DNA of 64,000 nt from Enterococcus phoeniculicola ATCC BAA-412 (GCF_000407505.1 NZ_ASWE01000004.1:372001-436000), one strand, 5' to 3'; positions 33,497 through 43,364 are shown, counted from the first letter of the stretch. Notes: generated by a model not told the origin, from the letters alone. Translations and numbers: made by a program.

Positions 33497-33527
33497 TTCA
33501 CATAGTGAAAGAAAATTTTACATAGTG
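33497..33527. promoter_or_regulatory. Direct repeats, candidate AraC-type regulator site
   Basis: TTCACATAGTG (33497-33507) and TTTACATAGTG (33517-33527) are repeated in the same orientation, 20 bp apart start to start (two helix turns). This is the usual form of AraC-family operators. They lie between divergent GH20 and the importer operon that carries an AraC gene. Confidence 0.55.
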
Positions 33528-33614
33528 CTGGGAAAGAGAAACGTCTTTTTTGTCACACAAACGTACCCGTAACTCTTACTATAGCTGGATTTTCTTGGTG
33601 AACAAAACTACATA

Positions 33615-33643
33615 TTGAGTACCATTTAGATAATTTATAAAAT
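33615..33643 (+). promoter_or_regulatory. Promoter of the oligosaccharide importer operon
   Basis: -35 TTGAGT (33615-33620), 17 bp, -10 TAAAAT (33638-33643), before the first permease gene at 33674. Confidence 0.7.
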
Positions 33644-33656
33644 GGAAGCGTTAACA
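33643..33656. promoter_or_regulatory. Catabolite response element (cre)
   Basis: TGGAAGCGTTAACA matches the cre consensus TGWAANCGNTNWCA at 13 of 14 positions. It starts at the last base of the -10 box and covers the probable transcription start, a position from which CcpA normally represses. Confidence 0.75.
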
Positions 33657-33673
33657 AGAATGGAGGAGGAGTC

Positions 33674-34618
33674 ATGGAGCTTGTATCGAACAAGCCAAAA
33701 GCGATAAGAGGAAAAGAAAGTAGAAAGAAGAAGTTTATTAGAAGCCGACAACTATACTTATTTATCCTTCCAGCTTTTTTGGTCATTTTTATTTTTTCAT
33801 ATATTCCAATGTATGGTGTATTGATTGCATTCAAAGATTTTGTTCCTAGCTTAGGTGTATGGGACAGTCCATGGGTTGGATTAAAACATTTTCAGAGATT
33901 TTTTGATTCTTATTATTTTTGGGATTTATTAAAGAATACATTAGGAATAAGTGTTTATTCCTTGATTGTTGGATTTCCATTGCCAATCATTCTTGCTTTA
34001 GCGCTGAATGAAGTAAAAGATGGACCATGGAAAAAATTTTCACAGACAATCACCTATGCACCCAATTTTATTTCGACTGTTGTCATGGTGGGGATGATTA
34101 TTGCTTTTTTAAATCCTTCTACAGGAATTATCAATAATGCATTGAATTTTTTTGGTATAGATTCAATTTCATTTATGGAAAATCCAAGATGGTTTAAAAC
34201 TGTCTACGTCTTATCAGGTGTTTGGCAAGGGACTGGTTGGGCGTCTGTCATTTACTTAGCGGCACTTGCTGGGGTAGATACGCAACTACACGAAGCAGCG
34301 ATTGTTGATGGGGCAAGCAGACTCCAGAGAATCTGGCACATTAACTTGCCAACCATTCGACCAACGATGGTCATTTTATTGATTATGAATGTTGGTTCAA
34401 TTATGAACTTAGGTTATGAAAAGATTCTGCTCATGCAAAATCCTCTAAATATGCAATCATCAAATGTGATTGCAACATTCGTCTATCAGCAAGGGCTGTT
34501 AGAAGCACAATATAGCTATGCTGCGGCAGTTGGGGTCTTTAATTCTGTGATTAATGCAATTTTGCTTATTGCAGTAAACAGAGTGGCTTCAAAATTGGGC
34601 GAATCAACTTTATTCTAA
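33674..34618 (+). CDS. ABC sugar transporter permease, LplB type
   Basis: First inner-membrane permease of a carbohydrate ABC importer. 314 aa with about six membrane segments and the binding-protein-dependent permease signature EAAIVDGASRLQRIWHINLP (EAA loop). The LplB/YtcP pairs of Firmicutes usually serve complex or host-derived oligosaccharides. GGAGGAG lies before the ATG. No ATPase gene is in the cluster, so the shared MsmX-type ATPase encoded elsewhere probably powers it. Confidence 0.9.
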   Translation: MELVSNKPKAIRGKESRKKKFIRSRQLYLFILPAFLVIFIFSYIPMYGVLIAFKDFVPSLGVWDSPWVGLKHFQRFFDSYYFWDLLKNTLGISVYSLIVGFPLPIILALALNEVKDGPWKKFSQTITYAPNFISTVVMVGMIIAFLNPSTGIINNALNFFGIDSISFMENPRWFKTVYVLSGVWQGTGWASVIYLAALAGVDTQLHEAAIVDGASRLQRIWHINLPTIRPTMVILLIMNVGSIMNLGYEKILLMQNPLNMQSSNVIATFVYQQGLLEAQYSYAAAVGVFNSVINAILLIAVNRVASKLGESTLF

Positions 34619-34628
34619 GGAGGAAAAT

Positions 34629-35543
34629 ATGAATAATCGACTAGTAAAAGACACAAAAACAGATAGACTATTTATGATATTTACTTACATTTTTGTTATT
34701 TTATCTGTATTGATTGTCTTATATCCACTAATCTATATAGTAAGCGCATCGATTAGTGATCCGCAAGCAGTGAATTCGGGGAAAATGTATCTGTTTCCTA
34801 AAGGAGTTACTTTGGAAGGATACAAAATCATTTTAGAAAACAACAGTATTTGGCGTGGTTATTTAAACACAATTTATTATACAGTGCTGGGAACAAGTAT
34901 TAACTTACTGGTTACATTACCTGCAGCCTATGCTCTATCAAGAGCTGACTTTTATGGTCATAAGGTTTTTACCTCTTTTATGTTGGTCACGATGTTTGTG
35001 AGTGGAGGTTTAATTCCGAGTTATTTACTAATTAAAAATTTGGGTATGCTGAACACGGTATGGGCACTGGTCATCCCGGGAGCAGTTTCCGTTTATAACA
35101 TTGTGGTTACAAGAACATTTTTTCAATCGACCATCCCTAGAGAAATGGAAGAAGCTGCAATCATTGACGGCTGTTCAGACTTTAAACTGTTTTGGACAAT
35201 CATTTTACCTTTATCTACGCCAATTATTGCAGTTATGGCTTTGTTTTATGGCGTTGGGCACTGGAATGGCTTCTTTAGCTCATTAATTTATCTTTCTGAT
35301 AAAACCATGTATCCACTTCAAATGGTTCTAAGAGAAATACTCGTGTTGCAGGATTTTAGTTCAAATGCGACGAATGGAAGTATGACAGGAGAAATGGCAG
35401 AATTAATGTTTAGTCGTCAACAATTATCTGCTGTAATCAAATATGGTGTCATGATTGTATCTACTTTGCCAATTATTATTATTTATCCGTTTTTACAAAA
35501 ATATTTTGTAAAAGGAATGATGGTTGGCTCAGTTAAAGGATAG
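34629..35543 (+). CDS. ABC sugar transporter permease, YtcP type
   Basis: Second permease of the importer, 304 aa, six membrane segments, with the EAA loop EEAAIIDGCSDFKLFWTIILP. It lies 10 bp after the first permease behind AAGGAGG. The C-terminus LQKYFVKGMMVGSVKG is typical of the CUT1-type YtcP subfamily. Confidence 0.9.
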   Translation: MNNRLVKDTKTDRLFMIFTYIFVILSVLIVLYPLIYIVSASISDPQAVNSGKMYLFPKGVTLEGYKIILENNSIWRGYLNTIYYTVLGTSINLLVTLPAAYALSRADFYGHKVFTSFMLVTMFVSGGLIPSYLLIKNLGMLNTVWALVIPGAVSVYNIVVTRTFFQSTIPREMEEAAIIDGCSDFKLFWTIILPLSTPIIAVMALFYGVGHWNGFFSSLIYLSDKTMYPLQMVLREILVLQDFSSNATNGSMTGEMAELMFSRQQLSAVIKYGVMIVSTLPIIIIYPFLQKYFVKGMMVGSVKG

Positions 35544-35591
35544 GAATAACGGGGGAACCCGTATTTATAAAAATAGGAAAGGGGAAAAATA

Positions 35592-37232
35592 ATGAAGTTC
35601 AGAAAAAAATCAGTATTTTTAGTAGGCCTTATTACGTGTGGGTTATTACTTTCAGCGTGCGGGGGAGGGGAGACGAATAAAAAGAATGAAAAAAATGTAG
35701 AATTAGGAACAGTTGGTGAATTTCCAATTACTAAGGAAAAAACGACGATGTCAATGATGGGGCCTCATGTAGGAGAAATAGAATGGAAAGACATGGCATT
35801 TTTTAAAGATTATGCAAAGAAAACAAATATTGATTTTACTTTTACGACGCCTCCAATGGATGATTTTGGGACTAAATTAAATTTAGCATTTGCAAGTGGT
35901 GATCTGCCCGATGTCATCATTGGAACAAGCTCTGCGACTTTAACGCCTGCTATGGAGATGGATTATGGTGATCAAGGGATTCTAGTTGCACTAGAGGACA
36001 TGATTGATGAAAATATGCCTAATTTAAAGAAATTATTGGACGCAGAGCCGGAGATTAAAAAGTCCATCACAACACCAGAGGGACATATTTATTCCTTACC
36101 GATGATTTCACGTGATTCAACAGCGATTTGGCCAAGAGGACCTGTATGGTATCGTGGGGACTGGCTAGAAAAACTTGGGATAAAAGAGTTACCGAAAACA
36201 ACCGATGAATTTTATGACTTACTTGTTCGTTTCCGCGATGAAGATCCGAATGGAAATGGTAAGAAAGATGAGATCCCCTTAACTGATGTCAAAATGGACA
36301 GCACTAGACCTTGGATTATGGGTGCATTTGGAATGAAGGAACGAGGTATTCAAGAGGTAGACGGAAAAGTGGAATATACACCGATTACTGAAAACTATAA
36401 GGAATACTTGAAATATATGAATAAATTATATTCTGAAAAGCTATTGGATCAAGAAGTTTATAGCCAATCAGATGAACAAAAGAAAGCCAAGGGACAAAAT
36501 AATCAAATTGGCTTGTTCCCAGATTGGTATTCATTCTTTACTACTGGAAAAACAGAAGAAGAAGCTATGAGCGATCCTATGTGGCAGCCATTAACTTCTC
36601 CTGTGTCAAAGACAGCGGTTGTTCCAGGAAGTCCACGATTATCACGTGGAACGTTTGCTATCACAAATAAGTGTGCCTCCCCAGAAGCAATGCTTCGTTG
36701 GGTTGATTACTTCTATAGTGAAGAAGGCTCATTTTACTTTAACAAAGGGCCTGAGGGTGCTTTTTGGGAATGGGCAAAAAATGATAAAGGGGACAAGGTT
36801 CGTGTATTTACAGATAAAGTGGACTTGGATGACTTAGAAAAAAGCAGATCAAAAGTTACGCCAAATTTTGGTATCACTGTTCCGACAATTGGACTGCCAA
36901 CTACACCGGAAACCACTATTCTTAAGTCTGTAAATGATGTTCCAAATACAAGCTTTACTGATTTTATCACTAAAGAAACCGAGTCTAAAATTACGCCAAA
37001 TGCACAAGTTCCATTTCCATTATTGTATTTGACAAAAGAAGAGACAGAGAAAACTCGTGATGCTGGAACGGATATGTCTACGTATGTAGAACAAATGGAA
37101 GCTAAATTTATTACAGGTGTAGAGCCGTTATCAAATTGGGATAATTATGTGAAAACACTTGAAGGCATGGGTGTAAAAGATTATGTGGCTGTTTATCAAA
37201 CAGCATATGATCGATGGGCAGAATCAGAATAA
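35592..37232 (+). CDS. Oligosaccharide-binding lipoprotein of the importer
   Basis: Extracellular solute-binding protein, 546 aa, at the long end for this kind (LipO/YtcQ class). The signal peptide ends in the lipobox LLSAC with Cys23 as the lipid anchor, then GGGE and a flexible linker. The body has the bilobed type 1 features (DLPDVIIGTSS, the calcium-like loop EDPNGNGKKDEIPL). It follows the permeases by about 48 bp with AAAGGGG before the ATG. It should capture the glycan later split by the GH20, GH29 and GH1 enzymes. Confidence 0.92.
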   Translation: MKFRKKSVFLVGLITCGLLLSACGGGETNKKNEKNVELGTVGEFPITKEKTTMSMMGPHVGEIEWKDMAFFKDYAKKTNIDFTFTTPPMDDFGTKLNLAFASGDLPDVIIGTSSATLTPAMEMDYGDQGILVALEDMIDENMPNLKKLLDAEPEIKKSITTPEGHIYSLPMISRDSTAIWPRGPVWYRGDWLEKLGIKELPKTTDEFYDLLVRFRDEDPNGNGKKDEIPLTDVKMDSTRPWIMGAFGMKERGIQEVDGKVEYTPITENYKEYLKYMNKLYSEKLLDQEVYSQSDEQKKAKGQNNQIGLFPDWYSFFTTGKTEEEAMSDPMWQPLTSPVSKTAVVPGSPRLSRGTFAITNKCASPEAMLRWVDYFYSEEGSFYFNKGPEGAFWEWAKNDKGDKVRVFTDKVDLDDLEKSRSKVTPNFGITVPTIGLPTTPETTILKSVNDVPNTSFTDFITKETESKITPNAQVPFPLLYLTKEETEKTRDAGTDMSTYVEQMEAKFITGVEPLSNWDNYVKTLEGMGVKDYVAVYQTAYDRWAESE

Positions 37233-37241
37233 GCAGCTAAT

Positions 37242-37325
37242 AAGAGTGGCTGGGGCAGTGGAAGCCTTCAAAGCGATAGACAGAGTGTCTTAGCTGTTGA
37301 TAAATTTCTTCTGTCCCGACCTCTT
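37242..37325. repeat. Palindromic repeat (dispersed family, copy 2)
   Basis: The edges AAGAGTGGCTGGGGCAG and TTCTGTCCCGACCTCTT form imperfect inverted repeats; the right edge TTCTGTCCCGACCTCTT is identical to that of the copy at 51148-51311. An inner GACAgagTGTC hairpin is present. It sits between the binding protein and the DUF624 gene and may cut down read-through. Confidence 0.65.
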
Positions 37326-37462
37326 CTTGTTGCTGAGTTAGTTGAAAAAAATACTGGAAACGACCGACTTTGGAACTCGTTTGAGTAAAATTAATTTTTA
37401 AACATTCTTCATTATAGTTTATGACTGTATAGAAATGGGGTTAATTGGAAGAGGGGATTAAA

Positions 37463-38083
37463 ATGGGAGACTTAAAAGGAATCATAAAAGGGAGTTATGT
37501 TATTGGAGAAATAGTGATACAGGCAATGAAGTATCAGATATTTTTTTTCTTATTTGTATTACGCGGAGGGATTTTATTTGGATTATTTCCCAGTATAGCA
37601 GCAGTTTCCCAAGGGATATATCAGCAAATCATTGAAGAAGAGTCTATTTCTCTGAAAAAATTTTCAACACATTATAAACAATATTTTAAAATAGGCAATC
37701 AACTTGGTTATACGGTATGCGGAGCACTTGTCTTTTTATGGATAGATTTAAGAATTTCTGCTACATACATTCAACTGCCTATTCTTCACTACTTTCTGCT
37801 TTTTTTATTCATCCTTTTTATGGGGGGAAGCCTATATATTTTTCCTTCTTTATGTCGTTATGAATTAACGTATCGTCAGTATATTCAGCGTAGCGGACTT
37901 TTGGTTTTCTGTAATTTAATAGAAACGATCGCAATTATTTTTGGCCTCTATTTATCTACCATTCTCATGGCATTCTTTCCGATTTTGCTCGTTGTTGCTT
38001 CAGTTGCTCTGTATGGATTCCCAATAGTGTGGTTTGGCATACAGTCAATGAAAAGAGCGGAAAGAAAGGCTGCTAAGTTATGA
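37463..38083 (+). CDS. DUF624 (YesL-like) membrane protein
   Basis: 206 aa with about five membrane helices; the segment GGILFGLFPSIAAVSQGIYQ near the start is the DUF624 hallmark. YesL-like genes regularly sit beside LplB/YtcP-type importers and AraC/YesN regulators; the role is unknown, perhaps aiding transporter assembly. ATG 37463 is chosen because AGAGGGG lies 6 bp ahead; an earlier in-frame TTG at 37445 lacks this. Its stop overlaps the start of the AraC gene (ATGA). Confidence 0.8.
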   Translation: MGDLKGIIKGSYVIGEIVIQAMKYQIFFFLFVLRGGILFGLFPSIAAVSQGIYQQIIEEESISLKKFSTHYKQYFKIGNQLGYTVCGALVFLWIDLRISATYIQLPILHYFLLFLFILFMGGSLYIFPSLCRYELTYRQYIQRSGLLVFCNLIETIAIIFGLYLSTILMAFFPILLVVASVALYGFPIVWFGIQSMKRAERKAAKL

Positions 38084-40326
38084 GGAAACCTTTGCTAGCT
38101 AAAATCAAATTCAAGAAAAAGAATTTTCAAAGATATATTTTATCTTATTTGTTAGTATTTTTGGTTCCTTTTTCTTTAATCTCTATTATTTGGTATAAAA
38201 CCTCTATAGACAGTTTAAATGACCAAATTCGTTTATCTAGCAGGAACTACCTTTTGCAAGTTCGTTCTATTATAGCGAATAACATGAGTCAACTAGACAT
38301 GTTGACAAAAGAAATTGGCGCAAATCCAAAAACAACGGAGAAGATGGCGAAACATCCCTATTATTCTGTGGAAATGATGAAGGAACTGCAGCGTTACAAA
38401 ATAACTAGCAATATCATTGATGAAATGTATATCTATTATTATGATGAACCAAATAAATTTTACTCCTCAGCAGGAAGTCTTGACTTAGAGACTTTTGGAA
38501 AAGTGAGGTATCAATCCTATAACATTGATAAGAAGCAAATGAAAAAACTATTGGATACCAAAGTACCCAGTATAGAAACTATTCCCAGCGGTAATCAGGC
38601 TTTGGGCTTGTTAACGTATTTAGTTCCGCTTACTTCAACGAGTGGAAGTGCCTACGGATTAGTCATGTATACTATGAAAATGACAGACATAGAGGGGATA
38701 CTAGATAAAACGGTAGACAAGGATACAGGCAGAGTCTATATGGTGGGTGAAAATAATCATTTGCTTGCCTCATCAAGCGGCGAAAAACTTCCTAGTTATT
38801 TTAAAGAACCAAAAGAAATTCAATTGGCGATGAACTCTTCAATGATTAAAACGTCAGATGGTGTGATTCGTATGAATCGTCTTAAGGACAACGATTTTGG
38901 GATTCAGTATGTCTCTTTTACCAATACAAGTCAGATATTTAAAGAATTAAATCGGACAAATGCGCTTGTATTGCTTGTTGTATTTATCGTGTTGATAACG
39001 GGGATTGGCGCTATTCTCATTATTGGAAGAAAACAATATCAGCCGATTAGAAAAATTGAGCGGATGATTGACAATCGAGTAGATGCCATTGTTGAACCAA
39101 GCCATTTATCTGATTTTGATAAGTTTGAATATCATGTAACCCACTTTTTAAAGCAAAATGAACAGCTCCATCAAGAAGTATTGCGTCAGACACCTTATGC
39201 GAGAGAACAAGTTATTCGGCGCTTGTTAATGGGGAGATTCAACCAGCTAGAGGAGATTCAATTGCTGCTGCAATCCGTGAATATCCATCTATTTGATGCT
39301 GGTTATTTCGTTATGCTAATTGATACAAAAATGGTGAATTCTAAAACGAGTATTCAAAATCAGGAATTCTTAATGAGCTTTCTAGATGATCTTTCAGGAG
39401 AAAATTATCAGGCATATGGCTCAGAGATGCTTTCTGAACAGGCCATTGCACTATTTGTCAGTCTAGACAAAAAAGTGACACAACAGTCTGCTGTGACAGA
39501 TATTCTAAAAAAGATTGTTTCAGCGAATAGTGTTGCCCCAGCTACAGGAATAGGCAGTGTGGTAAAAGAGTTAAAAAATATTAATCGAACTTATATTGAG
39601 GGGCTTGCGGCACTTGAATATAGTACGGTATTTGAAAAACGAACGAATATCCACTACTACGAGGAGATTTCTAAAAAACAAGAGGTAGATGGTTTTGAGT
39701 ATCCAAAAGATGAAAAGTTAAAGCTAAATCAGAGTTTACTTCAAGGGGATTTTGAAATTGCAAGTGAAACAATTGAACTGATGATTACTAAAGCCATTAA
39801 AAGTCAGTTAAATCCAACAGAATTGAAACTTTATACATTTGATTTATTAAATTCCGTTGTTGGAATTGGCGTCGAGATTATTGGCCCCTCTCTTATAACA
39901 GAAGTAAATGTAGAATTTCGCAATCTTACAGAGTTAAAATTAGAGTTAATTCATATGAGTAAAAAAATCTGTTTAGCTGTTCAGGCAAAACCAAAAAGCC
40001 AAGAAACTAAGTTGCATAAAGAAATCTTTGACTATCTGAATCGTGAGTATACTTCCCATGATATTTCATTAGAACAGGTAGCGAGTGAGTTTGACGTATC
40101 TATCTCTTTTATCAGCCGTTTTATAAAAAAAGAAAGCGGTCATACATTTTCTAAATATATTCAAGAGCTGCGTTTGGAGCAAATCAAAAAAGAACTAATT
40201 GATACGGACAAACCAATTAAGGATATTATTGTTAGCGTAGGCTACTATGATGTTTCAAACTATACTCGAAAATTCAAATCAATTGTGGGGATGACACCTG
40301 GACAATTTAGAAATGCTAATCGATGA
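38080..40326 (+). CDS. Membrane-embedded AraC-family regulator of the sugar island
   Basis: 748 aa in one chain: a first membrane helix (about 17-39), an extracellular sensor of about 255 residues resembling the Cache-like sensors of YesM/YtdP, a second helix (about 294-318), a HAMP-like and cytoplasmic middle part, and a C-terminal AraC double helix-turn-helix (from KLHKEIFDYLNREYTSHDIS to GYYDVSNYTRKFKSIVGMTPGQF). It merges sensor and regulator in one protein, so no separate histidine kinase is needed. It overlaps DUF624 by 4 bp. Likely targets are the two direct repeats in the 33.5-kb control region; this is inferred. Confidence 0.88.
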   Translation: MRKPLLAKIKFKKKNFQRYILSYLLVFLVPFSLISIIWYKTSIDSLNDQIRLSSRNYLLQVRSIIANNMSQLDMLTKEIGANPKTTEKMAKHPYYSVEMMKELQRYKITSNIIDEMYIYYYDEPNKFYSSAGSLDLETFGKVRYQSYNIDKKQMKKLLDTKVPSIETIPSGNQALGLLTYLVPLTSTSGSAYGLVMYTMKMTDIEGILDKTVDKDTGRVYMVGENNHLLASSSGEKLPSYFKEPKEIQLAMNSSMIKTSDGVIRMNRLKDNDFGIQYVSFTNTSQIFKELNRTNALVLLVVFIVLITGIGAILIIGRKQYQPIRKIERMIDNRVDAIVEPSHLSDFDKFEYHVTHFLKQNEQLHQEVLRQTPYAREQVIRRLLMGRFNQLEEIQLLLQSVNIHLFDAGYFVMLIDTKMVNSKTSIQNQEFLMSFLDDLSGENYQAYGSEMLSEQAIALFVSLDKKVTQQSAVTDILKKIVSANSVAPATGIGSVVKELKNINRTYIEGLAALEYSTVFEKRTNIHYYEEISKKQEVDGFEYPKDEKLKLNQSLLQGDFEIASETIELMITKAIKSQLNPTELKLYTFDLLNSVVGIGVEIIGPSLITEVNVEFRNLTELKLELIHMSKKICLAVQAKPKSQETKLHKEIFDYLNREYTSHDISLEQVASEFDVSISFISRFIKKESGHTFSKYIQELRLEQIKKELIDTDKPIKDIIVSVGYYDVSNYTRKFKSIVGMTPGQFRNANR

Positions 40327-40410
40327 GAAGAGTTATGTTCATTTTAAATCGAATGATTTGTACTTATAGAGAAAAATAGAAAAAAAGTAAAACAAAGAGA
40401 GCGTGACGAG

Positions 40411-41721
40411 ATGAAGGAAACAAGTATACGCAAGGATATTGAGCAAAATTTGGACACAGAATATCAAGAATATGAATCTTTACCCGAAAACCTGATGAAA
40501 AAATTAGAATGGTTTCAAGATCAAAAATTAGGGGTTATTTTCCATTGGGGATTATATGCTATAGCAGGGATAGTTGAGTCGTGGCAGCTTTCAAAAGAAG
40601 ATGACTGGGCAAGAAATCCAGGCTGGAGAAATAGTGTACAAGAGTTGAGAGAAGATTACTGGGGCTTGAATCACTCGTTTAATCCTTATGAATTTCATCC
40701 AGAAGAATGGGCAAAAATGTGTAAAGATGCAGGGTTTCGCTACATGATATTTACGACAAAACATCATGACGGTTTTACCATGTATGACACACAATACAGT
40801 GACTACAAGGTAACTGCTTCGCCGTGTCCGTATGCAGATAATGCACAATCTGATATTTTTGCTGAGGTTTCTGCTGCCTTTAGAAAAGAAGGTCTTTCTG
40901 TGGGGGCGTATTACTCGAAGCCAGATTGGCATTCGCCACTTTATTGGGTACCTGAAGAACAAGCCAAAGGGCGTCAAGCAAGTTATGATCCAGAAGTGTT
41001 TCCTGAGCGTTGGCGTGAGTACAATGATTTCGTGACTAATCAATTAACAGAACTCAGTGAAAATTATGGAGAAATCGCTATTTTATGGCTGGATGGCGGC
41101 TGGGTAAATGCTCGGAAGGAACAACTGGACATGGCTACGATAGCCAAACGAGTGCGGTCAGCTCAAGCCGATATGCTAATTGTTGACCGAACCATTGGCG
41201 GCATCTATGAAAACTACGTGACCCCAGAAAGAAAAATTCCGGATATTCCACCCAAAAAAGTTTGGGAAAGTAATATTCCATTAGCCAATAACTGGGGGTT
41301 TTCTCCTAATGACAAGTACAAATCCATTGATGAAATTTTACAAAGTCTTGTTCAAGTCGTTTCATTGGGTGGAAATCTTATTTTAGGTGTAGGACCTAAA
41401 CCAAATGGACAGCTACCCGTTGAAGCAGTAAATATTTTAGCGAAACTGGGCAGCTGGCTCGACCGCTTTGGAGAAGCAATTTATGATACGCGTGCGGTGA
41501 AAGAGTTGAGTTATCAGGGTTGGCTCTTTACAAAAAAGAGTACTATGATCTATGCTTTTCAAGAACAAGACGCACCCCCGTTAAACTTAAATGAGCTTAG
41601 TCTTTTTGTAGAACAGGTGGTTCATTTGAATACCAAGGAGATTATCAAAGAAAGGATAATCCAGCCAATAGCAGGTGAAGAGCTTTATCAAGTCTATAAA
41701 ATTACTCTACAAAAAACATGA
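40411..41721 (+). CDS. GH29 alpha-L-fucosidase, intracellular
   Basis: Releases alpha-linked L-fucose by a retaining mechanism. The nucleophile is Asp228 in AILWLDGGW; the substrate-pocket motifs FHWGLYA (44-50) and TKHHDGFTMYD (116-126) are intact. 436 aa, no signal peptide, and the usual C-terminal beta-sandwich is short or partly missing. Acid/base assignment is not possible by eye in GH29. ATG 40411 is preceded by GAGAGCGTGACGAG, a weak site. The gene lies 84 bp after the regulator and 18 bp before GH1, so it belongs to the island. Confidence 0.9.
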   Translation: MKETSIRKDIEQNLDTEYQEYESLPENLMKKLEWFQDQKLGVIFHWGLYAIAGIVESWQLSKEDDWARNPGWRNSVQELREDYWGLNHSFNPYEFHPEEWAKMCKDAGFRYMIFTTKHHDGFTMYDTQYSDYKVTASPCPYADNAQSDIFAEVSAAFRKEGLSVGAYYSKPDWHSPLYWVPEEQAKGRQASYDPEVFPERWREYNDFVTNQLTELSENYGEIAILWLDGGWVNARKEQLDMATIAKRVRSAQADMLIVDRTIGGIYENYVTPERKIPDIPPKKVWESNIPLANNWGFSPNDKYKSIDEILQSLVQVVSLGGNLILGVGPKPNGQLPVEAVNILAKLGSWLDRFGEAIYDTRAVKELSYQGWLFTKKSTMIYAFQEQDAPPLNLNELSLFVEQVVHLNTKEIIKERIIQPIAGEELYQVYKITLQKT

Positions 41722-41739
41722 GGGGAGGAATGTAGTGAG

Positions 41740-43140
41740 ATGATTACTTTTTCAAAAGACTTTCTGTGGGGAGCTGCAGCATCTGCACCGCAAACAGAAG
41801 GGGCAGCATTAGTAGATGGGAAAAGCCCGACTGTCTGGGATAAATGGTTTGAGTTAGAACCGGAATTATTTTATGAAGGAGTCGGACCTGAACAAACATC
41901 AAACACCTATTATCAGTATAAAGAAGATGTTGCGCTAATGAAAAAAATGGCGCTAAATTCGTATCGAACATCTATCTCTTGGGCAAGAATATTACCTGAT
42001 GGGAGAGCGGTGAACGTAAAGGCAGTTCAGTTTTACCGAGACTATTTTCAAGAAATGAAATCAAATGGAATTGAACCAATAATCAATTTATTCCATTTTG
42101 ACATGCCTTGGTGGCTAATGGAAAAAGGTGGCTGGGAAACGCGTGAGTCTATAGAGGCATTTGCATTTTATGCACAAGTCGTATTTGAACAGTTTGGTGA
42201 TATAATAAAAAAATGGACGACGTTTAACGAGCCACTCGTTCATGTCGAATGCGGGTATCTTGGTGAAGCACATTATCCAAAGGTAGTGGACTTTACACGT
42301 GCGATTCAAGTTGGATATCATACTTTGTTGGCTCATGCGATGGCTGTAAATAGGTACAAAAATAGTAAATATAACGATGGAGAAATCGGAATTATTTTAA
42401 ATCTATCACCTGTTTATCCTAAAAGTACCCATGTAGAAGATAAGAAGGCGGCACATATCACTGATTTAATTTATATCAGAAGCTTTTTGGATACCGTTGT
42501 ACATGGCTACTTTCCTGAAGAATTAATTCAACTTTTTAAAACACATCAACTGCTACCAAAAGTTGAAGAAGAAGATAAGGAAATTTTTCAAAGGAACATC
42601 GTTGATTTTTTAGGGGTTAATTATTATCAACCCTTGCGTGTACAAAGACCTAAAAAGGAGCAATTTCCAGCACAATTTCCTAGTGCATTTGCTAGCCACT
42701 ATGATTGGCCGAATAAAAAGATAAATCCATATCGAGGTTGGGAAATTTATCCAGAAGGAATTTATGATTTAGGTATGCGGCTGAAAAATGAATACAAAAA
42801 TATTTCATGGTACGTGTCAGAAAATGGGATGGGTGTATCAGAAGAAGAGCGATTTTTAGATGAGTCTGGAGTTGTTCAGGATAGTTATCGAATTGATTTT
42901 TTAAAGGAGCATTTGATTATGTTGCAAAAAGCAATCAGTGAAGGAAGTAATTGCTTTGGCTATCATATGTGGACATTTGTAGACTGCTGGTCTTGGTTAA
43001 ATGCTTATAAAAATAGATATGGGTTTTATCGAATTGATTTAGAGAATCAGTTTAAGCGATCAGAAAAGGCAAGCAGTCTTTGGTTAAAGCAAGTCATTGT
43101 AGAAAATGGGTTTCCAATGACTGATGAGAGAAAAGGGTGA
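41740..43140 (+). CDS. GH1 family beta-glycosidase
   Basis: 466 aa, a TIM-barrel retaining enzyme. The acid/base is Glu164 in TTFNEP and the nucleophile Glu361 in YVSENGMG. The C-terminal stretch VDCWSWLNAYKNRYGFY lacks the Glu-Trp pair of classical beta-glucosidases and does not clearly show the phospho-sugar binding Ser/Lys/Tyr set, so its sugar (galactoside, glucoside or phosphorylated form) stays open. As the neighbour of a GH20 and GH29, a beta-galactosidase role on the core of the imported glycan is plausible. GGGGAGG lies before the ATG. Confidence 0.85.
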   Translation: MITFSKDFLWGAAASAPQTEGAALVDGKSPTVWDKWFELEPELFYEGVGPEQTSNTYYQYKEDVALMKKMALNSYRTSISWARILPDGRAVNVKAVQFYRDYFQEMKSNGIEPIINLFHFDMPWWLMEKGGWETRESIEAFAFYAQVVFEQFGDIIKKWTTFNEPLVHVECGYLGEAHYPKVVDFTRAIQVGYHTLLAHAMAVNRYKNSKYNDGEIGIILNLSPVYPKSTHVEDKKAAHITDLIYIRSFLDTVVHGYFPEELIQLFKTHQLLPKVEEEDKEIFQRNIVDFLGVNYYQPLRVQRPKKEQFPAQFPSAFASHYDWPNKKINPYRGWEIYPEGIYDLGMRLKNEYKNISWYVSENGMGVSEEERFLDESGVVQDSYRIDFLKEHLIMLQKAISEGSNCFGYHMWTFVDCWSWLNAYKNRYGFYRIDLENQFKRSEKASSLWLKQVIVENGFPMTDERKG

Positions 43141-43335
43141 CTCACTAACATAGTTCTGTATATGATTTCATTGCAGGATGAAAAATGAATGCGGTGGATT
43201 CATCATTTATAAAGTGCATGCGCTCATAAATGAAGGTATGACAGTAATCTGCTTTTCGAATAGAAAGTCAATAATCTAAATTAAGGTTGTATAAATCAGT
43301 TTTTCTCCTTTTAAAGGACTAGCCAAATGGAATAT

Positions 43336-43364
43336 TTGAATTTACTACGAAACTATGCTATAGT
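43336..43364 (+). promoter_or_regulatory. rimP-nusA-infB operon promoter
   Basis: -35 TTGAAT (43336-43341), 17 bp, and TGcTATAGT with -10 at 43359-43364. Transcription would start near 43371, about 90 nt before rimP. Confidence 0.75.
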
